The notes under the pieces were generated by a model, which was not told the DNA's origin, searched no databases, and saw only the letters and a program-made list of their open reading frames with translations. 64,000 nucleotides of DNA from Roseibium sp. MMSF_3544 (GTDB lineage Bacteria; Pseudomonadota; Alphaproteobacteria; Rhizobiales; Stappiaceae), in the NCBI RefSeq assembly GCF_030732845.1, contig NZ_JASHKA010000012.1, forward strand, positions 62,001-126,000, given 5' to 3'. The position numbers and the translations under genes were made by a program. Every line of letters starts with the position of its first letter. Position 1 is the first letter of the stretch. Shown here one piece after another: positions 53,864-63,047 of this stretch.

Positions 53864-55159
53864 ATGGCAAAAGACGACATTAATCCGAAAAGCGTCTGGG
53901 AGTTTTTCGCACGAGATCCGGAAAGGGCGGATCGTGAATTTTTCGGCCGAAAAACCAATCAGAACCGCCGAGGTTTCCTGAAGAATACCGGCCTTGCGAC
54001 CATGGCTGCCATGGTCGGCTCCGCGATCCCCTTTCACCGCAACATGCCGGCCGGCTTCGTGCCGGCGGCCCTCGCAAGTGAGGACGTTCTCGTTGGCAAG
54101 GACGGTCTGACGTTACTCAACGACCGGCCCGTGAACGCCGAAACACCACCGGAACTCCTCGACGATCCGATTACACCAACGAACCGGCACTTCATCCGCA
54201 ACAACGGCATTCCGCCGGAAGAGGTGGATGCAGGCACCTGGACACTGACCGTTGACGGACTTGTCGAAAATCCGATGACACTGACGATCGACGACCTTAA
54301 GTCACAGTTTGATGTGGTCAGCATGGCGCTGACCCTGGAATGCGGTGGTAACGGGCGCGGCTTCTTCAACCCGCCCGCAAAGGGCAACCAGTGGACCTAT
54401 GGCGCCGTCGCCTGTTCCGAGTGGACCGGGGTTCGGCTGAAAGACGTTCTGCAAAAAGCCGGCGTGAAACCGGAGGTCGTTTACACGGCGCATTACGGCG
54501 CAGACGGTCATCTGTCCGGCGACCCGGAGAAAATGCCGATCTCGCGGGGCCTGCCGATTGAAAAGGCGCTGACCGACAACGTTCTCATTGCCTTTGAGAT
54601 GAATGGTGGTCCCCTGCATCCCATGAACGGTGCCCCGCTCCGGCTGGTCGTTCCGGGTTGGCCTGCATCCACCGCGCAAAAATGGCTGAACCGCATCCAG
54701 CTACGCGATCAGGTTCACGACGGGCCCAAAATGACCGGAACATCCTATCGGGTACCCAATCGACCGGTCGAGCCGGGAGAAAAAGTGGAGAAGGAAGATT
54801 TCGTGATCATTGAGCGTATGCCCGTCAAATCACTGATCACCTTTCCCGCCAACGGCGCCAGCTCCGGTCTGGAAACGGAAATACGCGGCCATGCGTGGTC
54901 GGGTGACCGGGAGGTCTCCAAACTCGAGATATCGACCGACTTCGGGACATCATGGCAGAAGGCGGAACTCGACAAACCGGTCAATGCCGGTGCCTGGCAG
55001 AACTGGCGCACTACCGTCACATTCCCGCAAGCCGGCTATTACGAGGTCTGGGCGCGAGCGACAGACAGCGAAGGGGCGATGCAACCTTTCGCAATTGACT
55101 GGAACCCCAAGGGCTACCTCAACAACACAATGCACCGTGTCGGCCTGCGCGTAAGCTAG
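53864..55159 (+). CDS. sorT: Sulfite dehydrogenase, molybdopterin subunit (SorA/SorT-like)
   Basis: A 431-residue periplasmic molybdoenzyme that oxidises sulfite to sulfate. A Tat-type leader is present (TNQNRRGFLKNTG, Arg35-Arg36). The molybdenum-ligating Cys160 sits in LTLECGGNGRGFF, and the C-terminal dimerisation domain follows (RGHAWSGDREVSKLEIS). GGGGGAGGA precedes ATG 53864. The next gene encodes its cytochrome c, and a convergent ECF/anti-sigma pair follows. The same set occurs around sorT in Sinorhizobium meliloti, so I use that name. Distinguishing SorT from SorA would need a tree. Confidence 0.88.
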   Translation: MAKDDINPKSVWEFFARDPERADREFFGRKTNQNRRGFLKNTGLATMAAMVGSAIPFHRNMPAGFVPAALASEDVLVGKDGLTLLNDRPVNAETPPELLDDPITPTNRHFIRNNGIPPEEVDAGTWTLTVDGLVENPMTLTIDDLKSQFDVVSMALTLECGGNGRGFFNPPAKGNQWTYGAVACSEWTGVRLKDVLQKAGVKPEVVYTAHYGADGHLSGDPEKMPISRGLPIEKALTDNVLIAFEMNGGPLHPMNGAPLRLVVPGWPASTAQKWLNRIQLRDQVHDGPKMTGTSYRVPNRPVEPGEKVEKEDFVIIERMPVKSLITFPANGASSGLETEIRGHAWSGDREVSKLEISTDFGTSWQKAELDKPVNAGAWQNWRTTVTFPQAGYYEVWARATDSEGAMQPFAIDWNPKGYLNNTMHRVGLRVS

Positions 55160-55241
55160 TCCGGTTTGCCAGCCCTGCACCGGCCATGTCTGATCGTGGC
55201 CGGTGCAACGTCCTGCCATTCGGCATCTACTGGAGTACATT

Positions 55242-55667
55242 ATGAATTTCGCAAAACTGCGAACCCGTCTGCTTGTGCTGGCCGCGGCTTTTCTCGTGGT
55301 CCAATCCACTGCTGTCGCGGTGGAATTGAGCCGCGCCAAATCTTTCGCCCTGATGAACATCCCTGATGGGGCAAGACCGGACATCACCCTGAAAGCGAGC
55401 ACGGAAACCGAACCCTACGAATTCGGAATATTGTTCAACGCCCCAGGTGTTGAGGAAACCTACTATGCCTGTACGGCCTGTCACTCCGAAATGATCGTGG
55501 CCCAGCAGGGTCTCAGCCGGGACGACTGGGTCGAAATGCTGGACTGGATGGTGGAGGAGCAAGGCATGTATGAAATCGAAGAGCCGGACTATTCGCTTAT
55601 CGTCGACTATCTTTCACAGCATTACGGTGAGGATCGGCCGAATTTTCCCGCAACCCGAACAAACTAG
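55242..55667 (+). CDS. Periplasmic mono-haem cytochrome c, partner of sulfite dehydrogenase
   Basis: A 141-residue protein. ATG 55242 begins a signal peptide (LRTRLLVLAAAFLVVQSTAVA). A single haem site CTACH lies at 77-81; a distal methionine is probably supplied by the following helices (EMIVA or DWMVEEQGMYE). It would accept electrons from sulfite oxidation and pass them to the respiratory chain. It sits 82 bases after the dehydrogenase gene and converges with the anti-sigma gene. Confidence 0.88.
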   Translation: MNFAKLRTRLLVLAAAFLVVQSTAVAVELSRAKSFALMNIPDGARPDITLKASTETEPYEFGILFNAPGVEETYYACTACHSEMIVAQQGLSRDDWVEMLDWMVEEQGMYEIEEPDYSLIVDYLSQHYGEDRPNFPATRTN

Positions 55668-55680
55668 CGGCGTTCTTCTC

Positions 55681-56430
55681 TTAGCTGAGGCAACTGGAAG
55701 CTGTCACGGTGGCCTGCTCGAGTGAGGAGGCCACTTTGATCTCAGGCATCTGCCGTGTCACGTGCAGCAAATAAACCCCGATAGCCTCGAATTTTCCCGC
55801 ATCCATACCGGTTGCGATGATCGCATGATGCAGCCCGTCCGCGGTCGTCCAGGCCGTAACCTGCATATCGGCTTCACCTGGCAATTCGAAGGCGCCCCGA
55901 CCCCTGAAATAGGACAGGCGGCAGCCGTTTCGGCCCGCATAGTGGGCAAGGCTTCCTCCCGAGTAGGTGCGAGAGGCAACAGGCACCAGATTAGCGCCGG
56001 TCAGGTCGGGAAAGCCTTGCAGCGCGCGCGCTGCGACCTGCCCAACACCGGCGTCCGGTCTTTCGAATTCCTGCTCCAGATAAGTCAGGTGCAAGTCAAG
56101 GGGCGTTTCGCTGCGAAGCAGCTCCACTCCAAGGAAACCCACGATCATCAGAGAAGCCGCCAATGTCCCGCCGATCATCCAATTTCGGGAGGCGCGTCCG
56201 CGTGCGTCCTGTTTGGACACAAGGTCATGATCGACATTCTGTTCGACGGCGTGGATATCCGGTTTCAGGGCGCCAAGACTGCCGGACAATGAAGCGACTT
56301 TCTGCAAGGCGTCAGCCAGGTCCGTATCCGCTGCCAGGCGTCTTTCGAACGCGCGCATTTCTTCATCCGGAAGCTCGCCGTCGTGATAGGCGTTTATGCG
56401 TTCCCAGTCCTGTTCGCTCAAGCTGCTCAT
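55681..56430 (-). CDS. Membrane-bound anti-sigma factor
   Basis: A 249-residue protein. The cytoplasmic N-terminus (INAYHDGELPDEEMRAFERR) is the anti-sigma domain, without the zinc cysteines of the ZAS class. One transmembrane helix (WMIGGTLAASLMIVGFLGVEL) is followed by a periplasmic domain of about 130 residues. It overlaps the sigma gene by four bases. In S. meliloti an equivalent protein next to sorT restrains RpoE4. The periplasmic part is the likely sulfite or envelope sensor. Confidence 0.85.
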   Translation of the reverse strand: MSSLSEQDWERINAYHDGELPDEEMRAFERRLAADTDLADALQKVASLSGSLGALKPDIHAVEQNVDHDLVSKQDARGRASRNWMIGGTLAASLMIVGFLGVELLRSETPLDLHLTYLEQEFERPDAGVGQVAARALQGFPDLTGANLVPVASRTYSGGSLAHYAGRNGCRLSYFRGRGAFELPGEADMQVTAWTTADGLHHAIIATGMDAGKFEAIGVYLLHVTRQMPEIKVASSLEQATVTASSCLS

Positions 56431-56933
56431 TTATTCTTGTAGACCTTGTTCGCGGACCGAGCCGGACCTTCCACCAGTTCGAGCAACGTTTTTCGCGCCC
56501 GGCTGACCCGGCTCATGACCGTCCCATTCGGCACATCCAGAACCGTCGCGACCTCCGCATAACGAAGCCCCATCACATCCACCAGAAACAGGACTTCCCG
56601 TGTATCAGGCGGCAGTTTGTCGAACGCAAGCCGAACCAACACGTCACGTGCCGCATTGTTGTCCGCCCCGGTCTCAACGGACAAACGTTTCTCGGCTGCC
56701 AAATATTCCCTGCGGATACGCCTTTTTCTGAGTTCGTCATAAAAGAGGTTCCGGATTACCCGAAACATCCACGGCCGCAGTTCCTCAAGACTGTCCGGAC
56801 GCGTATCAGCCCTCAGTGCACGCTCCACAGCATCATGCACCAGATCCTCAATATCATCGCGGGAATTGCATAACGATGCGGCATAAGCCCGCAATTCGGG
56901 AAGCAGAACTTCGATTTGAGACCGTGATGCCAT
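56427..56933 (-). CDS. ECF RNA polymerase sigma factor
   Basis: A 168-residue sigma-70 factor with regions 2 (DIEDLVHDAVERAL, LRPWMFRVIRNLFYDELRK) and 4 (LPPDTREVLFLVDVMGLRYA, NGTVMSRVSRARKTL) only. ATG 56933 is preferred; the frame opens at TTG 56951. Position next to an anti-sigma factor and a sulfite dehydrogenase matches RpoE4/RpoE1 of S. meliloti, which respond to sulfite. The control of the sor operon is inferred from that synteny. Confidence 0.88.
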   Translation of the reverse strand: MASRSQIEVLLPELRAYAASLCNSRDDIEDLVHDAVERALRADTRPDSLEELRPWMFRVIRNLFYDELRKRRIRREYLAAEKRLSVETGADNNAARDVLVRLAFDKLPPDTREVLFLVDVMGLRYAEVATVLDVPNGTVMSRVSRARKTLLELVEGPARSANKVYKNK

Positions 56934-57070
56934 CTGCACAAAATGCGTCAACGTGGCGCATTAGTCAAAATACATAGCAGCGTCCGGCAATCGTATTTCG
57001 ACCGCTGGTTTGCTACTGCCGAAAGGACGTCACAACGGGAGATGCTTTCCAGGCGGTCAGGCATGAATTT

Positions 57071-57097
57071 CAAAAGAAAAGGCGGGCCCTGCCCGCC
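57071..57097 (-). terminator. Rho-independent terminator of ilvE
   Basis: On the minus strand GGCGGGC, loop AGG, GCCCGCC, then TTTTCTTTTG, 27 bases beyond the ilvE stop. Confidence 0.85.
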
Positions 57098-57123
57098 TCG
57101 CTTTTCCGCAGCGGAAACACCGG

Positions 57124-58026
57124 TCAGCCAACCGCAGCCTTCAAGGCAGGCGCGTCCGGTCTTACGGCCGCGTCGTAGTCTTCCATAAGCGTCTTGATGA
57201 TCTCGCCAACTTCAAACGTGTTGCCCGCGATCTCCGAAACAGGTGTGACTTCCGCCGCCGTTCCGGTCACGAAGCACTGTTCGAACTCCGGCAGTTCTTC
57301 CGGCATGATCGCGCGCTCGATCACTTCGATGCCGCGGTCCCGGGCAAGATCGATCACCGTGCGACGGGTGATACCGTCAAGGAAACAGTCCGGCGTCGGG
57401 GTATGGATCTTGCCATCCTTGATGAAGAAGACGTTGGCCCCGGTGCATTCGGCAATCCGGCCCCGCCAATCGAGCATCAGCGCATCGGTATAGCCCTTTG
57501 ATTCTGCTGCGTGCTTGGAGACTGTGCAAATCATGTAAAGACCGGCGGCCTTCGCCTTGAAGGGCGCGGTTGCCGGGTCCGGCCTGCGGTACTCAGCCAT
57601 GTCGAGCCGGATGCCCTTGAGCCGTTCTTCCGGCTTGAAGTAGCTCGGCCATTCCCATGCGGCAATTGCCAGGTGAATGGTGTTGTTCTGGGCCGAGATC
57701 CCCATCATTTCGCTTCCGCGCCAGGCAACGGGGCGGATATAGGCATCCGTGAGCTTCATGCGCTCAAGAGTTTCTTCCTTGGCCCGGTTGATCTGCTCTG
57801 CCGTCCAGGGAATTTCAAACCCGAGCGTATGCGCGGAATCCAGCAGCCGTTCGGTGTGCTCTTCGGATTTGAAAATCCGGCCGCCATAAGCCCGTTCGCC
57901 TTCAAACACGCTGCTGCCGTAATGCAATCCGTGGCTCAGAATATGAAGCTTTGCATCTGACCAGGGCACGAACTCGCCATCATACCAGATGTCGCCACTC
58001 AGCTGATCAAAAGGCGTTCCAGCCAT
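57124..58026 (-). CDS. ilvE: Branched-chain amino acid aminotransferase
   Basis: A 300-residue fold-type IV PLP enzyme for the last step of Leu/Ile/Val synthesis. It shows GLHYGSSVFEGERAY, the PLP-lysine region FKAKAAGLYM and EVTPVSEIAG. ATG 58026 (MAGTPFDQL) gives standard length; the open frame continues to 58686 only because it opposes the MarR gene. It is divergent from the MarR gene, as in other Rhizobiales. Confidence 0.95.
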   Translation of the reverse strand: MAGTPFDQLSGDIWYDGEFVPWSDAKLHILSHGLHYGSSVFEGERAYGGRIFKSEEHTERLLDSAHTLGFEIPWTAEQINRAKEETLERMKLTDAYIRPVAWRGSEMMGISAQNNTIHLAIAAWEWPSYFKPEERLKGIRLDMAEYRRPDPATAPFKAKAAGLYMICTVSKHAAESKGYTDALMLDWRGRIAECTGANVFFIKDGKIHTPTPDCFLDGITRRTVIDLARDRGIEVIERAIMPEELPEFEQCFVTGTAAEVTPVSEIAGNTFEVGEIIKTLMEDYDAAVRPDAPALKAAVG

Positions 58027-58269
58027 GTTCCATCTCCCGCCCGCTCTTTGAGCGTTATTTGTTTCCTTCAACAGACGCGAACAATGCCAAAGGCTTGCGT
58101 CTGTTTTGCTGCTGTGTTTTTTGCACAGCACGCCAACTATCGGTATCCTGATGACCGCGGCGACTTTGATCGGATTCGCTTCCCATAAGATGCCGAAATG
58201 TGCATCGTGGAGACCGATCCTTTCGTTCGCGGCTGCTGACAAGTAACAATCGACCAGAATTAAGTCAAT

Positions 58270-58827
58270 ATGACTGACGTAAATTTCAAATCTGCAGTTC
58301 CACCCGTCGCGCAGACCAATGATATTGCGCCGAAGGATCAGATGCAAAATGGTGGCGAAGATGGGCTGCCATACGATCTGATCGAACTCCTGTTCTTTGC
58401 CTACAAGGACTTTACCGGTGATCCGGACGATGTCCTGGCCAAGTTCGACTTTGGCAGGGCGCATCACCGTGTGCTGCATTTTGTCGAGCGAAACCCAGGC
58501 ATCATGGTGACCGATCTCCTCGGCATATTGCGGATTACCAAGCAGAGCCTCGGGCGGGTTTTGAAACAGCTCGTGGATGCGGGCATCATCGAGCAGCGCG
58601 AAGGCATGAATGACCGGCGGCAGCGGCTGCTCTACACGACAGATCAGGGACACGCCCTGGCGGAGAACCTCGCGCGCCTGCAGCAAAAGCGCCTTGAACG
58701 CGCCCTAATTGGCTTGCCAGATGGCAGTGAGGAAATCGTGCGGAAATTTCTGCTGCAGATGATCGATCCAGAAGTGCATGGGGACATTCTGAAGCTGGTC
58801 AGAAGCCCCTTCCCCTTGAAGGATTGA
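58270..58827 (+). CDS. MarR family transcriptional regulator
   Basis: A 185-residue winged-helix regulator: MVTDLLGILRITKQSLGRVL is the recognition helix and REGMNDRRQRLLYTT the wing. The N-terminal 35 residues are disordered. It is the first gene of a run with a response regulator (34 bases on) and a histidine kinase, all divergent from ilvE. This order is conserved in the Hyphomicrobiales as I know it. The ligand is unknown. Confidence 0.92.
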   Translation: MTDVNFKSAVPPVAQTNDIAPKDQMQNGGEDGLPYDLIELLFFAYKDFTGDPDDVLAKFDFGRAHHRVLHFVERNPGIMVTDLLGILRITKQSLGRVLKQLVDAGIIEQREGMNDRRQRLLYTTDQGHALAENLARLQQKRLERALIGLPDGSEEIVRKFLLQMIDPEVHGDILKLVRSPFPLKD

Positions 58828-58861
58828 GCGGCGCTCCGCAAACAAGGAACGAACGGCCGAC

Positions 58862-59560
58862 ATGAAAAGCCAGGTGCCCGACGACAATGCCAACCACATT
58901 CTCCTGGTGGACGATGACAAGCGTATCCGGGACCTGCTTTCCAGATTGCTGAAGGAAAACGGCTACAGGGTCTCCGTTGCCGCCAATTCCGCTGAAGCGC
59001 GCACGTGCCTCTCCGGCCTGGAGTTTGATCTGATCATCCTGGACGTCATGATGCCTGGTGAAACCGGACTTGAGCTTGCCGCCTCACTGCGGCAGGACTC
59101 CGAAGTGCCGATCCTGATGCTGACGGCAAGGTCGGAGGCCACAGACCGTATTGCAGGTCTTGAAGCGGGCGTTGACGACTACCTGCCCAAACCTTTCGAA
59201 CCCCGCGAACTGATGCTTAGGATCGCTGCAATCCTCAGGCGCGGCAACACTCAACCCGTTATCGTCACCGAAGAGATTCGATTTGGGCCGTTTTCATTCA
59301 ACAGTTCCAGGGGAGAGCTGAAGAACGGCGACAGTCTCGTGCGTCTGACCGATCGGGAGAAGCAGATCCTGTCGATTTTTGCCGAGCAGCCGGGCGCGAC
59401 CGTCCCGCGGCACAAGATCGTCGGCGGCGAGAGCGGTCTCGGAGAGCGCACGGTTGACGTTCAGATCAACAGGCTCCGCCGCAAGATCGAATCCGATCCG
59501 GGCAATCCGATCTACCTGCAGACTGTCCGTGGCATCGGCTACCGGCTTGCCTGCGATTGA
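58862..59560 (+). CDS. OmpR-family response regulator
   Basis: A 232-residue two-domain regulator. The receiver has the acidic pocket VDDDK and phospho-acceptor Asp61 (LIILDVMMPGE), with Lys in DDYLPKPF. The C-terminal winged helix ends in QTVRGIGYRL. Its stop lies three bases before the kinase gene. Together with the kinase it resembles an OmpR/EnvZ-type pair. Confidence 0.95.
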   Translation: MKSQVPDDNANHILLVDDDKRIRDLLSRLLKENGYRVSVAANSAEARTCLSGLEFDLIILDVMMPGETGLELAASLRQDSEVPILMLTARSEATDRIAGLEAGVDDYLPKPFEPRELMLRIAAILRRGNTQPVIVTEEIRFGPFSFNSSRGELKNGDSLVRLTDREKQILSIFAEQPGATVPRHKIVGGESGLGERTVDVQINRLRRKIESDPGNPIYLQTVRGIGYRLACD

Positions 59561-59563
59561 ACC

Positions 59564-60958
59564 ATGATGAAGGCTGAAATCCTGCTCAGGCGACTTTCAC
59601 TTTTCGCCCCGCTCCGGCCATTCCTGCGGGTCTACCGGTCGTTGTCGCGTTTCATGTACAAGGTGATGCCAAAGGGCATCTATACGCGGACCTTCCTCAT
59701 CATCATTGCCCCCATCGTGATCTTGCAATCCGTTTTGGTGTTCGTGTTCATGGAGCGCCACTATCAGCTTGTCACGAGGCGGATGTCCGAAGCGGTGGTG
59801 CGGGAAATCGACGCTATTGTTTATGTTCTTGAGAACTATCCGCAGGATGCAGATCACTCCAAGATCGAGCAGATGGCTTCAAGTGCGCTCGGCATGTCGA
59901 CGACAATCCTGCCGCTCGAACCCTTGCCGCCCCCAACGCCCAAGCCGTTCTTCGATGTCATCGACAAGGAACTCAGCCTCGCGATCAGCCGGAAGATCGG
60001 CAAACCCTTCTGGATCGACACTGTCGGTCGTTCCCGCTTTGTCGAAATCCGAATTCAGCTCGATGATTCCATCCTCAGGATCTTTACAAGGCGCAGCCAG
60101 ACCTACGCCTCAAATTCTCACATCTTCCTGGTCTGGATGTTCTCCACCTCCGTGGTGTTGCTGTTCATCGCGCTCCTTTTCCTGCGCAACCAAATCCGTC
60201 CGATTGTTCGTCTGGCAGACGCCGCCGAAGCGTTCGGCAAGGGCCGTCCGGTCACGGATTTCCGCGCCAGCGGCGCGCGTGAAGTGCGCCGGGCGAGTGT
60301 TGCCTTCATTGACATGAGGCGGCGGATCGAACGCCAGATCGAGCAGCGCACAACAATGCTGGCGGGGGTCAGCCACGACCTCAGAACCATCCTCACCCGT
60401 CTCAGGCTGCAGATCGCCTTCATGGGGGAAAGCCCTGAAAGTGAGGCCATGGGCAAGGACGTCGACGAGATGAGCCACATGCTCGAAGACTATCTGGCCT
60501 TTGCCAGTGGCGACGGCGACGAGGACATCCAGGCGACCGATATTGCCCTGCTTCTGGAAGAGCTGGAGGAAGAGGCGGAAATATCCGGCCAGAACGTCAC
60601 CACGCAATTCGATGGTTTCGCGGAGGCGGAGGTCAAACGCCTGTCCATGAAACGATGCCTGTCGAACCTTGTCACAAACGGCTGCAAGTATGGCAATCGT
60701 GTCGAAGTGAATGGCTCTATCGACCGGGGCTGGTTGACGATCACTGTCGATGACGACGGTCCGGGTATTCCACCTGATCAGCGCGAAATCGCCTTCAGGG
60801 CCTTCCACCGGCTGGATCTTGCAAGAAATCAGGACGAATCGGGTAGCGGACTAGGTCTCGCCATTGCCCGGGACGTCGCGCGCGCCCATGGCGGTGATCT
60901 TTACCTGGAAGATAGCCCTCTTGGAGGTCTCAGAGCAAAACTCAGGGTTCCCGCCTAG
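59564..60958 (+). CDS. EnvZ-like sensor histidine kinase
   Basis: A 464-residue inner-membrane kinase. Two membrane helices (about 43-65 and 185-208) bracket a periplasmic sensor, followed by HAMP and the H-box with His271 (GVSHDLRTILTRLRLQI). Isoleucine stands where many kinases have proline, a form I recall from alphaproteobacterial EnvZ homologues. The ATPase domain has NLVTNGCKYG, DDDGPGIP and GSGLGLAIA. It phosphorylates the adjacent regulator. Its stop is 17 bases from the convergent csaA stop. Confidence 0.95.
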   Translation: MMKAEILLRRLSLFAPLRPFLRVYRSLSRFMYKVMPKGIYTRTFLIIIAPIVILQSVLVFVFMERHYQLVTRRMSEAVVREIDAIVYVLENYPQDADHSKIEQMASSALGMSTTILPLEPLPPPTPKPFFDVIDKELSLAISRKIGKPFWIDTVGRSRFVEIRIQLDDSILRIFTRRSQTYASNSHIFLVWMFSTSVVLLFIALLFLRNQIRPIVRLADAAEAFGKGRPVTDFRASGAREVRRASVAFIDMRRRIERQIEQRTTMLAGVSHDLRTILTRLRLQIAFMGESPESEAMGKDVDEMSHMLEDYLAFASGDGDEDIQATDIALLLEELEEEAEISGQNVTTQFDGFAEAEVKRLSMKRCLSNLVTNGCKYGNRVEVNGSIDRGWLTITVDDDGPGIPPDQREIAFRAFHRLDLARNQDESGSGLGLAIARDVARAHGGDLYLEDSPLGGLRAKLRVPA

Positions 60959-60975
60959 GCACAAGACCCGGCTTG

Positions 60976-61317
60976 TCAGTAGAGGCGCCCACCGATGGGA
61001 ACATCCTTGTCCGGCCTCAGCAACACCACTTCGCCGTCTTCATCCGGCACACCAAGGGTCAGCACTTCTGACATGACGGGTCCGATCTGGCGCGGAGGGA
61101 AGTTCACGACCGCCATGACCAGCATGCCTTCAAGTGTTGCCGGCGTGTAGTGTTTGGTAATTTGGGCAGAGGTCTTCTTGATACCGATCTCAGGACCAAA
61201 ATCGATCCGCATCTTGTAGGCCGGCTTGCGGGCCTCGGGAAATTCTTCCGCTTCTATGATCCGACCGACGCGGACATCCACTTTCAGAAAATCGTCAAAA
61301 CTGATCTCGTCGCTCAT
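60976..61317 (-). CDS. csaA: tRNA-binding domain protein, CsaA-like
   Basis: A 113-residue stand-alone OB-fold of the Trbp111/CsaA type: FLKVDVRVGRIIEAEEFPEA, YKMRIDFGPEIGIKKTSAQI and the C-terminal LRPDKDVPIGGRLY. Family members bind tRNA and, in Bacillus, act as an export chaperone. ATG 61317 has AGAGG upstream and gives the normal length. It shares a direction with the TetR gene. Confidence 0.93.
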   Translation of the reverse strand: MSDEISFDDFLKVDVRVGRIIEAEEFPEARKPAYKMRIDFGPEIGIKKTSAQITKHYTPATLEGMLVMAVVNFPPRQIGPVMSEVLTLGVPDEDGEVVLLRPDKDVPIGGRLY

Positions 61318-61384
61318 GAAAATCCTCTTTGTTTCATGCGCGACCATGAACGCAGGCGCTCTTCCGCGCAAGCTCCAAGACCAG

Positions 61385-62089
61385 CTATGCGCCTGCCGGT
61401 TCCTCGCCGGAATAGTCAGCATCGCGATCATAGGCGTCTTCTTCGCTATCGCGCCTGCGTTTGCGCCGCCCCTCCGATGCCTTCCTCAGGAACGACCGCA
61501 GGCCCCTGGCCGCTTTTTCAACACCGTTAAGCCGCTTCATGAAGGACGTCCCGTTGTCGAGTTCCTTGTCCAGCTTCGCCATTGTGCGTGGCATGCCTTC
61601 ATCCGCCTCGTCGAGCCAGACCCGGACCACCCTTGAAAAAGCGAGCGAGAGGCCCTGAGCAACAATGCCTGCTTTCAAACCACTGACGTCGATCCCGGCT
61701 GCGATCAGCATCCATTTCTGGGACCGGGTCTCCAGGCGGTTGAAATCCATCGCAAGCGCCGGATCCCGCCGGGCCGCCTTGTGGAGAGCCCTGACGGCAT
61801 CCTTGTGCTCTTCCAGCGCGTCGATGCGCGTCATCAACACGTCGAACAGACGGTCGCGCGCCGGCTGGTCGCCCATGTCCTCGTCCCGTTCGTCCAATAC
61901 CTTTGTGTCGATCTGCTCGGCAAAAGCGGCAACGAGATCGAGTTTTGAGCCATAGGCGCTGCGCATGTCGGACAGCTTGACCTTGGCCTTGTCCGCAATG
62001 AGCGGCAGGGACACCTCCTCGTAAGAGTGCTCAGACAGAAGGTCGAGAAAGGTCTTGAGAATCTTCTGCTTGGTCTTTGCGGTCGCCAT
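61385..62089 (-). CDS. TetR family transcriptional regulator
   Basis: A 234-residue protein with an N-terminal TetR helix-turn-helix (TKQKILKTFLDLLSEHSYEEVSLPLIADKAKVKLSDMRSAYG in part; its turn motif is slightly atypical). A helical ligand domain follows, and the C-terminus is very basic then acidic (GRRKRRRDSEEDAYDR). GGAGATC precedes ATG 62089. Ligand and targets are unknown. Confidence 0.82.
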   Translation of the reverse strand: MATAKTKQKILKTFLDLLSEHSYEEVSLPLIADKAKVKLSDMRSAYGSKLDLVAAFAEQIDTKVLDERDEDMGDQPARDRLFDVLMTRIDALEEHKDAVRALHKAARRDPALAMDFNRLETRSQKWMLIAAGIDVSGLKAGIVAQGLSLAFSRVVRVWLDEADEGMPRTMAKLDKELDNGTSFMKRLNGVEKAARGLRSFLRKASEGRRKRRRDSEEDAYDRDADYSGEEPAGA

Positions 62090-62228
62090 GAAACGATCTC
62101 CCGTAGGTCTTTGAGATCAAAGATAGGAGACCCGGGCTGCGGTTAAAAGGGTGACGCTGCGCCGCAGCTCTGCAGTTTTCGTGCATTTTGGAAAGTTTGC
62201 GGCCAGCACCCCACTCGCCTGACGAACG

Positions 62229-63047
62229 TCAGCCGGCGAGTTCTCTTGCCCGCTTGATTGCCGCGGCAACCGCTTCTGTCATCACCGGCTGCAACCCCTC
62301 TTCGTGCATCAACACATCAAGCGCGGCTGCAGTGGTCCCATTCGGGCTGGTGACGTTCTGGCGCAGGATTGACGGGTGTTCTCCGGACTGGTGCAGCAAT
62401 TCCCCAGCGCCGCTGATCGTCGCGACCGCAAGGTCATGCGCGATCTCCGCCGGCAGACCGGCAGTCTTGCCGGCTTCACTCAGCGCTTCGGCGAGATAAA
62501 AGACATAGGCAGGCCCTGACCCACTGACACCGGTAACCAGGTCGATCTGGTCTTCGCTGTCGAGCCAGACAACCTTGCCGACCGCCGAGAGCAGTTTTGT
62601 GACATCCTCTCTTTGGTCTGAGGTCACATTATCAGTCGGGAAAACGGCGGTAATTCCGCGTTTCACCATGGCCGGCGTATTCGGCATGCAACGGCAGACC
62701 GGCACGTCGCCGAAGACCGAATGGAACTTTGACACCGGTGTTCCCGCGGCAACGGACATGATCAGCGTGTCGGGCAGGACCGCGCTCTTTAGACCAGGAA
62801 GAACCTGATCCATCATCTGTGGCTTGATGGCAACGAGCACGGTGCCGGCCTTCACATCCTCCGGGACATTCTCCGCATAACGGATACCGTGCGTGTTCAA
62901 AAGTGCGCCCATCTCTTCGGACAGACGCGGATCGCAAACAACTATGGCGGAGGGATCGATCCCCTCAGCCATCCAGCCTGACAGCATCGCCCCTCCCATC
63001 TTGCCTGCTCCGACAAGAAGAAAGGGACGCTCCTTTGAAAAATTCAT
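62229..63047 (-). CDS. proC: Pyrroline-5-carboxylate reductase
   Basis: A 272-residue enzyme, the final step of proline synthesis. The Rossmann nucleotide loop is FLLVGAGKMGGAMLSGW, and the C-terminal signature is VTGVSGSGPAYVFYLAEALS. Its ATG overlaps the ybjN stop (ATGA), so the two are coupled. Confidence 0.95.
   Translation of the reverse strand: MNFSKERPFLLVGAGKMGGAMLSGWMAEGIDPSAIVVCDPRLSEEMGALLNTHGIRYAENVPEDVKAGTVLVAIKPQMMDQVLPGLKSAVLPDTLIMSVAAGTPVSKFHSVFGDVPVCRCMPNTPAMVKRGITAVFPTDNVTSDQREDVTKLLSAVGKVVWLDSEDQIDLVTGVSGSGPAYVFYLAEALSEAGKTAGLPAEIAHDLAVATISGAGELLHQSGEHPSILRQNVTSPNGTTAAALDVLMHEEGLQPVMTEAVAAAIKRARELAG

Noticed and set aside
58027..58686. N-terminal extension of ilvE to 520 codons
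   Set aside because: The extension is antisense to the MarR gene; the start at 58026 gives the family's usual 300 residues.
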